A stretch of DNA of 10,843 bases from Candidatus Wirthbacteria bacterium CG2_30_54_11 (GTDB lineage Bacteria > Patescibacteriota > CG2-30-54-11). Below the pieces are notes generated by a model. That model did not search any database. It saw only the letters and a program-made list of their open reading frames with translations, and was not told where the DNA came from. The stretch is taken from positions 1 to 10,843 of the forward strand of contig MNZT01000075.1 of the NCBI GenBank assembly GCA_001873755.1, given 5' to 3'. Below are positions 6,875 through 10,843 of the stretch, piece after piece. Both the position numbers and the translations under genes were made by a program. Within the stretch, counting starts at the first letter, position 1. Every line of letters starts with the position of its first letter.

Positions 6875-8230
6875 TCATGCCACTTTTACCTTTCCGGTGA
6901 CTACATGTGAAATAAGTGACGAACGGAATTCAGTGAGACACGCGATTGAATCTTCAATTTTCTGGATTGCCTGGTCGATGAGAGCGGTCTTGGAGTCGAG
7001 ATTGGAGGCTATCTCCTGCTGTTCGGTAAGAGGTGGAATGGCAACAAAGTAATCCAGTAATTGGGCATCAGAAATGTTTGGCTGTGCTCCACCAAATCCA
7101 ATTAACTTAATGTACTCAAAATACCGGTCAGATTTCAAAATGTACCGCAAATACCGTTCATCAATAGATACCGGCAAGAACTTGCAGACCCGTTGGTTTA
7201 GAAGTCCTGGCTGTTCAAATAAATATTTTCCTACTTTTCCTATCGTCGCTCCAGTCATTGCCATAAGAAGCGCACCTCGGTCTACTCTCACAAAGCGATA
7301 CGTGTCCAAATAATGCAACGGTAGTCTTTTAGCATCTTCTATGGCAATGGTTCCGTCTGGACGTATATTACCAATTCGAATAAGAGGAATACCATCGTGA
7401 ATGTAATCATCGCTATTAAAAGCAAACCCTACGATTGCTTTTGCTACATGTTTTAGTTTTTGTACACTCCACCGTTTAGGAATTTCTTCAAGCCATGCTA
7501 CGTTGATTAGTTTCATTTCTACTGCTGTATTTAGCCCTCGCGTCACCGCCTGGTTGATGATGGCAGCCCGCTTCTCCTGCAGGAGCTCGATGAGACGGTG
7601 CTTCCGGGTGATGATCTGATCGATGAGGGCGGTTTTAGAGTCGAGATAGGAGGCGATTGCCTGCTGGACGTTATGTTCAGGGAGGATGAAAGATATTTCT
7701 TTGAGCTTGTCTCTCGTCAGATGTGCGATGCTTACCTGATTCACGATACTTTCGAAAATTTTCCCTTTCCCAAAGGCCTCAAATTGGTACAGTACGTACT
7801 TAGCCTCGTGGTCTTTAAAAAGAGAGATGCGATTGATGGAGTTCTGCACGAAGCATTCCTTGACGCTCTCATCCCAGAGTGCCGTCCGTCCGACTTCACC
7901 CCCTTCACTTACCAGGAGGTCGTTTTTTCTGATCCTGTGTTTTTGTAACTCGTCTGGTGAAAACCACATGTCCCTGACATCCGAGACATCTACACGTTCC
8001 CATAGGATATTCTGCGCTCGAAGATACGGTCGTAGATGATCTGTCCCCGTATTCTCATTCTGTAGCATCTTCCCCAGAGATATCTGTCCGATATACTTCA
8101 TTTTCTTGGTCTTCCACCCCTCCGGTATCTTTCCGATCCAGGCGACGCCTGAGTCCTGGTAGGCAGGGTAGGAGGGATAGTATTTTTTCAGAGAGAGCGT
8201 CATATCAGAGCGCTTTTGATTACCTGGCAT
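6875..8230 (-). CDS. hsdS: Type I restriction enzyme specificity subunit (HsdS)
   Basis: This 451-residue subunit chooses the bipartite DNA target of the type I enzyme. It shows the usual order: a short N-terminal segment with the family's WIGKIPEGW (31-39); target recognition domain 1 (about 40-185); a central helical spacer (187-234, IASYLDSKTALIDQI); domain 2 (about 252-400, opening EIPKRW); and a C-terminal helical spacer (402-451, IASNLDSKTALIDQA). Domain 1 reads half of the site and domain 2 the other half; the spacers set the distance. I prefer the ATG at 8230, which overlaps the end of rhuM by 11 nt and has AGGAAG 7 nt before it. The ATG at 8203 (442 residues) lacks a good ribosome site, and an open extension back to 8416 lies wholly inside rhuM. 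Domain 2 is AT-richer than the rest. The target sequence cannot be read from the protein. Confidence 0.93.
   Translation of the reverse strand: MPGNQKRSDMTLSLKKYYPSYPAYQDSGVAWIGKIPEGWKTKKMKYIGQISLGKMLQNENTGTDHLRPYLRAQNILWERVDVSDVRDMWFSPDELQKHRIRKNDLLVSEGGEVGRTALWDESVKECFVQNSINRISLFKDHEAKYVLYQFEAFGKGKIFESIVNQVSIAHLTRDKLKEISFILPEHNVQQAIASYLDSKTALIDQIITRKHRLIELLQEKRAAIINQAVTRGLNTAVEMKLINVAWLEEIPKRWSVQKLKHVAKAIVGFAFNSDDYIHDGIPLIRIGNIRPDGTIAIEDAKRLPLHYLDTYRFVRVDRGALLMAMTGATIGKVGKYLFEQPGLLNQRVCKFLPVSIDERYLRYILKSDRYFEYIKLIGFGGAQPNISDAQLLDYFVAIPPLTEQQEIASNLDSKTALIDQAIQKIEDSIACLTEFRSSLISHVVTGKVKVA
6972..7021 (-). repeat. HsdS C-terminal copy of the internal direct repeat
   Basis: This 50-bp stretch encodes the C-terminal spacer helix and matches 7617-7666 at 42 of 50 positions with no gap. 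The two lie in direct orientation and flank domain 2. It is a DNA-level reflection of the conserved spacer regions of HsdS. Confidence 0.85.
7617..7666 (-). repeat. HsdS central copy of the internal direct repeat
   Basis: This is the partner of 6972-7021 (42 of 50 identical). It encodes the central spacer helix between the two recognition domains. Homologous exchange at such stretches is a known way for HsdS to trade recognition domains. Confidence 0.85.
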
Positions 8231-9269
8231 GCTTTGTCTTCCTGGTGTTGATATGTTTGCTTTCTTGCAGGGCTCTGTCGAAATCGCTTTCAAGCAAACG
8301 ATCCTGTGTAATCCGGTATAGTTCAAATTCGCATTCGGCGTGGTGTTGGGCGGCTTCAGCCGAAACATGTCCGCTGTTCTGTAACACATCCCTGTCAGCG
8401 AACTTGAGAAATTCATCCAGTCGGTTTGACCAGTCCTGCATGGTCATGGGAATTTTGCGGTTTGCTCTGTCCTCGGCCAGGTCGAGATAGGCATTGACCA
8501 GACGTCCAAGTGATTCCAATTCTTGTCCGGTCAGGTAGTTTTTGGCAATGGATGTGTCAGTTTTGACGATTCTTCCGTTGGGCGACTTCTCCCATGATCG
8601 CAAACCCATATGTACTTTTGTGCTGTCAGCCCTCGCTGTGATCAGCTCAGCGGCGGTCTGGCCATGGATAGCAAAGTGAAGTTTGTTTTGCACCTGGGCA
8701 AAAAATTGTTTCGTGGTCGGAGCATCTGGATCGTAATCAATGCTGGTGGCATAGATATCGGTGATCTTCTGGTAAAATTTCCGTTCGCTCAGACGGATTT
8801 CCCTGATCTCAGAGAGCAGCCGTTCATAGTAATCATCGCCAAGATAGGTGCCATTTTCGAGACGTTTTTTGTCCAGGATATAGCCTTTGATGGCAAACTC
8901 TTTCAAAACGCGGGTAGCCCATTGGCGGAATTGCGTAGCCCGGACCGAATTGACCCGGTATCCGACCGAAATAATGGCATCAAGATTGTAATAATCAACC
9001 GCGCGAGATATTTCTCGTTCTCCTTCGAGTTGAACTATCTGGAATTTCCGGATAGTTGCCGCCTTTGAGAGTTCGCCCTGCAAAAAAATAGTGTTGAGAT
9101 GCTCACTGACGGTACGGACGTCTGCATCAAAAAGTTGTGCCATGAGTTTTTGGGAAAGCCAGATCGTTTCATCTTCATAGCGGGCTTCAATACTTTGTTT
9201 CCCGGTTTGGCTCGCAAAGATGAGAAATTCGATAGTACTATTGCGAATAAGTTGTTTTTTCTCTGGCAT
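8220..9269 (-). CDS. rhuM: RhuM-family protein (Virulence_RhuM)
   Basis: This 349-residue cytoplasmic protein belongs to the RhuM family, named after a gene in Salmonella pathogenicity island 3. Marks are an N-terminal DNA-binding-like segment with ETIWLSQKLMAQLFD (34-48) and VRTVSEHLNTIF (51-62), the diagnostic block NLDAIISVGYRVNS (95-108) with RATQFRQWATRVLKEF (110-125), and KGYILDKKRL (128-137). The rest is mostly helical. The biochemical activity of the family is unknown; the name virulence protein is historical. RhuM genes recur in type I restriction loci between hsdM and hsdS, as here. The start at 9269 has AAAGAGGT (9277-9284) upstream. Its last codons overlap the hsdS start, which suggests coupled translation. 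A regulatory or accessory role in the restriction system is inference. Confidence 0.88.
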   Translation of the reverse strand: MPEKKQLIRNSTIEFLIFASQTGKQSIEARYEDETIWLSQKLMAQLFDADVRTVSEHLNTIFLQGELSKAATIRKFQIVQLEGEREISRAVDYYNLDAIISVGYRVNSVRATQFRQWATRVLKEFAIKGYILDKKRLENGTYLGDDYYERLLSEIREIRLSERKFYQKITDIYATSIDYDPDAPTTKQFFAQVQNKLHFAIHGQTAAELITARADSTKVHMGLRSWEKSPNGRIVKTDTSIAKNYLTGQELESLGRLVNAYLDLAEDRANRKIPMTMQDWSNRLDEFLKFADRDVLQNSGHVSAEAAQHHAECEFELYRITQDRLLESDFDRALQESKHINTRKTKHAR

Positions 9270-9342
9270 GGTTAATACCTCTTTACTATTCGTAATCTCG
9301 AAATAAGCTCAATCACCCGGTTTTTTTGTGGAGTTTGACATA
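9270..9342 (-). other. hsdM-rhuM gap
   Basis: This 73-nt gap holds the rhuM ribosome site and nothing else I can support. There is no hairpin with a T-run in the direction of transcription and no strong promoter, so hsdM and rhuM are probably cotranscribed. Confidence 0.5.
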
Positions 9343-10843
9343 TCAAAGCGCTTTCAGTAATTCCAATAGTTCATTTTCGACCTGTTCGATATCGGATTCG
9401 ATGGACTCAAGTGGTCTGGGTGGTACGTAGGTGTAGAAATATCGGGTAAAGGGGATCTCATACCCTACCCGGCCGACCTGGCCGTCCTTGTGATCTCTGA
9501 TCGATTCATTGATCCAGGCGTCTGGTACATACGGTTTCACTTCTTTTTCGAAATACCGGCATATATCCTGCCCCCAGGGGACATTTTCGGTATCCCGCAG
9601 TTCGCTGTCCGGCTCTGGGTGGCCGTGCTTGTCCAGACAAATATCAGCGGTCTCGTCGCGCTCGGACAACTCGGAAAGTATGACTTTTTGAAGCGGTGCC
9701 GGGATCTTCAGCTTTGCCTGGGCGAACCGGTCTTCGAGGACCTGAATAAACGCTTCCCGGTTGGTGAAGAGAGTATCGTCTAATGCGTCAAGTTCGCGAA
9801 GGATGGCGATGCGAAGGGCCTGCCATTCCTGATTTTCCTTGATCCCGGCCTCTCCCTTTTTCTTGCTCGGGGCATCATCGGCAAATGTCTTGTGTTCTTT
9901 CAGACGGGCGATCCTCTCGACGTTTATCTGAAAATTAAGCCGGAGCGGACGCTCGACCATGATCTGACGGTAGGCAAACTCGGTGGTGGGGAAGACCTTG
10001 ACCTGCTCTCCCTCTGTGAACATCTGGTAGATATCCACGATGGTGAGACGGTTGGCATCCGAGATCATTTTCCGTTTATTGCCGAGCGACTTGCTCATCT
10101 TTTCAGAATAATTGCGTGCATCGATGAGTTGGACCTTGCCTTTGCGCTTGGCTTCCTTGCGGTTGGTGAGGAACCAGAGATAGGTGTGGATGCCTGTGTT
10201 GTAGAACAGCTGATGAGGCAGCGCGATGATCGCCTCGAGCCAGTCGTGCTCCAGAATCCAGCGCCGGATCTCACTCTCTCCGCTCCCGGCGTCCCCGGTG
10301 AAGAGTGGTGACCCGTTGAACACGATTGCGATGCGTGATCCGCCCTCGCTCTCCGGACGCATCTTGGATATGAGATGCTGGAGGAACAGGTACTGACCGT
10401 CGGAAATGCGGGGCAGGCCAGCGCCGAACCGACCGCTGTAGCCACGCTCGGCTTCCTTTTCAACCGCGTCCTTGTCCTTTTTCCAGTCCACTCCAAAGGG
10501 CGGATTGGTCAGACAGTAGTCGAAATGCTCGGAGGCGAACTGGTCGTTGGACAGCGTGCTGGCCTGAGAGTGATCCCGTTCACCGCCTTTGATCTTGTCG
10601 GCATCCTCGCCCTTGATCAGCATATCTGATTTACAGACCGCGTAGGTGATGGGATTGAGTTCCTGACCGTAGAGGTAGATATCTGCCTGGTCATTGATCG
10701 TCTTTTGGATGTGTTCCTTGCCCACCGTCAGCATCCCGCCGGTGCCGCAGGCGCAGTCGTAGATAGTCCGAATGGCGTGCGGGGTCTGGAGCCGCTCCCG
10801 GTCGGGCGCAAAGAGGATCTCCACCATGAGTTTGATCACTTCG
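9343..10843 (-). CDS. hsdM: Type I DNA methyltransferase subunit (HsdM), 5' end missing
   Basis: About 500 C-terminal residues of the type I modification subunit are present. With HsdS it methylates adenine at N6 in the recognition site, protecting host DNA, and it also forms the core of the nuclease. The reading frame is open to the window edge and enters as Glu-Val-Ile-Lys-Leu-Met-Val, the stretch normally just before motif I, so the N-terminal helical HsdM_N domain (typically 150 or more residues) lies outside. A GTG at 10839 should not be taken as the start. Counting from that GTG, motif I is DCACGTGG (28-35) for S-adenosylmethionine, motif IV is NPPF (112-115, DNA 10495-10506), and NGSPLFTG (175-182) with LPHQLFYNTGI (207-217) follow as in the family. 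Motif I has Cys where Pro is commoner. It would be the first of the five genes visible here. Confidence 0.95.
   Translation of the reverse strand, partial: EVIKLMVEILFAPDRERLQTPHAIRTIYDCACGTGGMLTVGKEHIQKTINDQADIYLYGQELNPITYAVCKSDMLIKGEDADKIKGGERDHSQASTLSNDQFASEHFDYCLTNPPFGVDWKKDKDAVEKEAERGYSGRFGAGLPRISDGQYLFLQHLISKMRPESEGGSRIAIVFNGSPLFTGDAGSGESEIRRWILEHDWLEAIIALPHQLFYNTGIHTYLWFLTNRKEAKRKGKVQLIDARNYSEKMSKSLGNKRKMISDANRLTIVDIYQMFTEGEQVKVFPTTEFAYRQIMVERPLRLNFQINVERIARLKEHKTFADDAPSKKKGEAGIKENQEWQALRIAILRELDALDDTLFTNREAFIQVLEDRFAQAKLKIPAPLQKVILSELSERDETADICLDKHGHPEPDSELRDTENVPWGQDICRYFEKEVKPYVPDAWINESIRDHKDGQVGRVGYEIPFTRYFYTYVPPRPLESIESDIEQVENELLELLKAL

Noticed and set aside
8231..8416. N-terminal extension of HsdS by 62 residues
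   Set aside because: It is read out of frame inside rhuM, resembles no HsdS sequence and lies before the family's conserved N-terminal WIGKIPEGW stretch.
9290..9330. Internal promoter in the hsdM-rhuM gap
   Set aside because: TTGAGC on the - strand has only ATAGTA at a suitable distance, which is too poor a -10 to call.
9345..9354. AAAGCGCTTT palindrome at the hsdM stop as a terminator or operator
   Set aside because: It is only 10 bp with no loop or T-run and lies in the last codons. A similar AGCGCT near the hsdS start looks like coincidence.
10837..10839. GTG as the hsdM start
   Set aside because: The frame is open to the window edge, and the preceding Glu-Val-Ile-Lys context belongs to the middle of HsdM, not its beginning.

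Overview
The window looks like part of a bacterial chromosome of moderate G+C content. The evidence for bacteria is a clean sigma70-type promoter (TTGACG, 16-nt spacer, TATACT) in front of a ferritin gene, Shine-Dalgarno sequences in front of several genes, and a bacterial type I restriction-modification locus. The ferritin aligns with E. coli FtnA residue for residue at the iron ligands. It suggests a life with fluctuating iron or oxygen, but the phylum cannot be assigned from sequence reading alone.

Left part (1-2080, + strand): a repeat-rich, hairpin-rich intergenic stretch (1-157) leads into the ferritin promoter. A 17-bp perfect palindrome sits across its -10 region and the expected start site. 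The ferritin gene (246-734) ends in an intrinsic terminator at 757-786. A separate integral-membrane acyltransferase-3 gene follows (914-2080), with no recognisable ribosome binding site. It ends tail-to-tail with hsdR, and the two stop codons share one CTAG.

Right part (2077-10843, - strand): one type I restriction-modification operon, read from right to left: hsdM (5' end outside the window), a RhuM-family gene, hsdS, a gene joining an AlbA_2/Schlafen-type domain to a GHKL-type ATPase, and hsdR. HsdM and HsdS should form the sequence-specific N6-adenine methyltransferase; adding HsdR gives the ATP-dependent translocating nuclease. All three retain their key motifs, so the system looks functional. 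The two extra genes recur next to type I systems, but their role is not established. Spacing is tight: rhuM and hsdS overlap by 11 nt, and hsdS is 25 nt from the AlbA/ATPase gene.

The most unusual DNA is the 132-bp gap before hsdR. It holds four perfect copies of an 11-bp unit, three degenerate copies in the same 11-bp phase running into the hsdR start, and a possible decayed copy of the preceding gene's 3' end. The second HsdS recognition domain is noticeably AT-richer than its surroundings, which fits exchange of specificity domains. I see no CRISPR array, tRNA, rRNA, insertion sequence or integrase.
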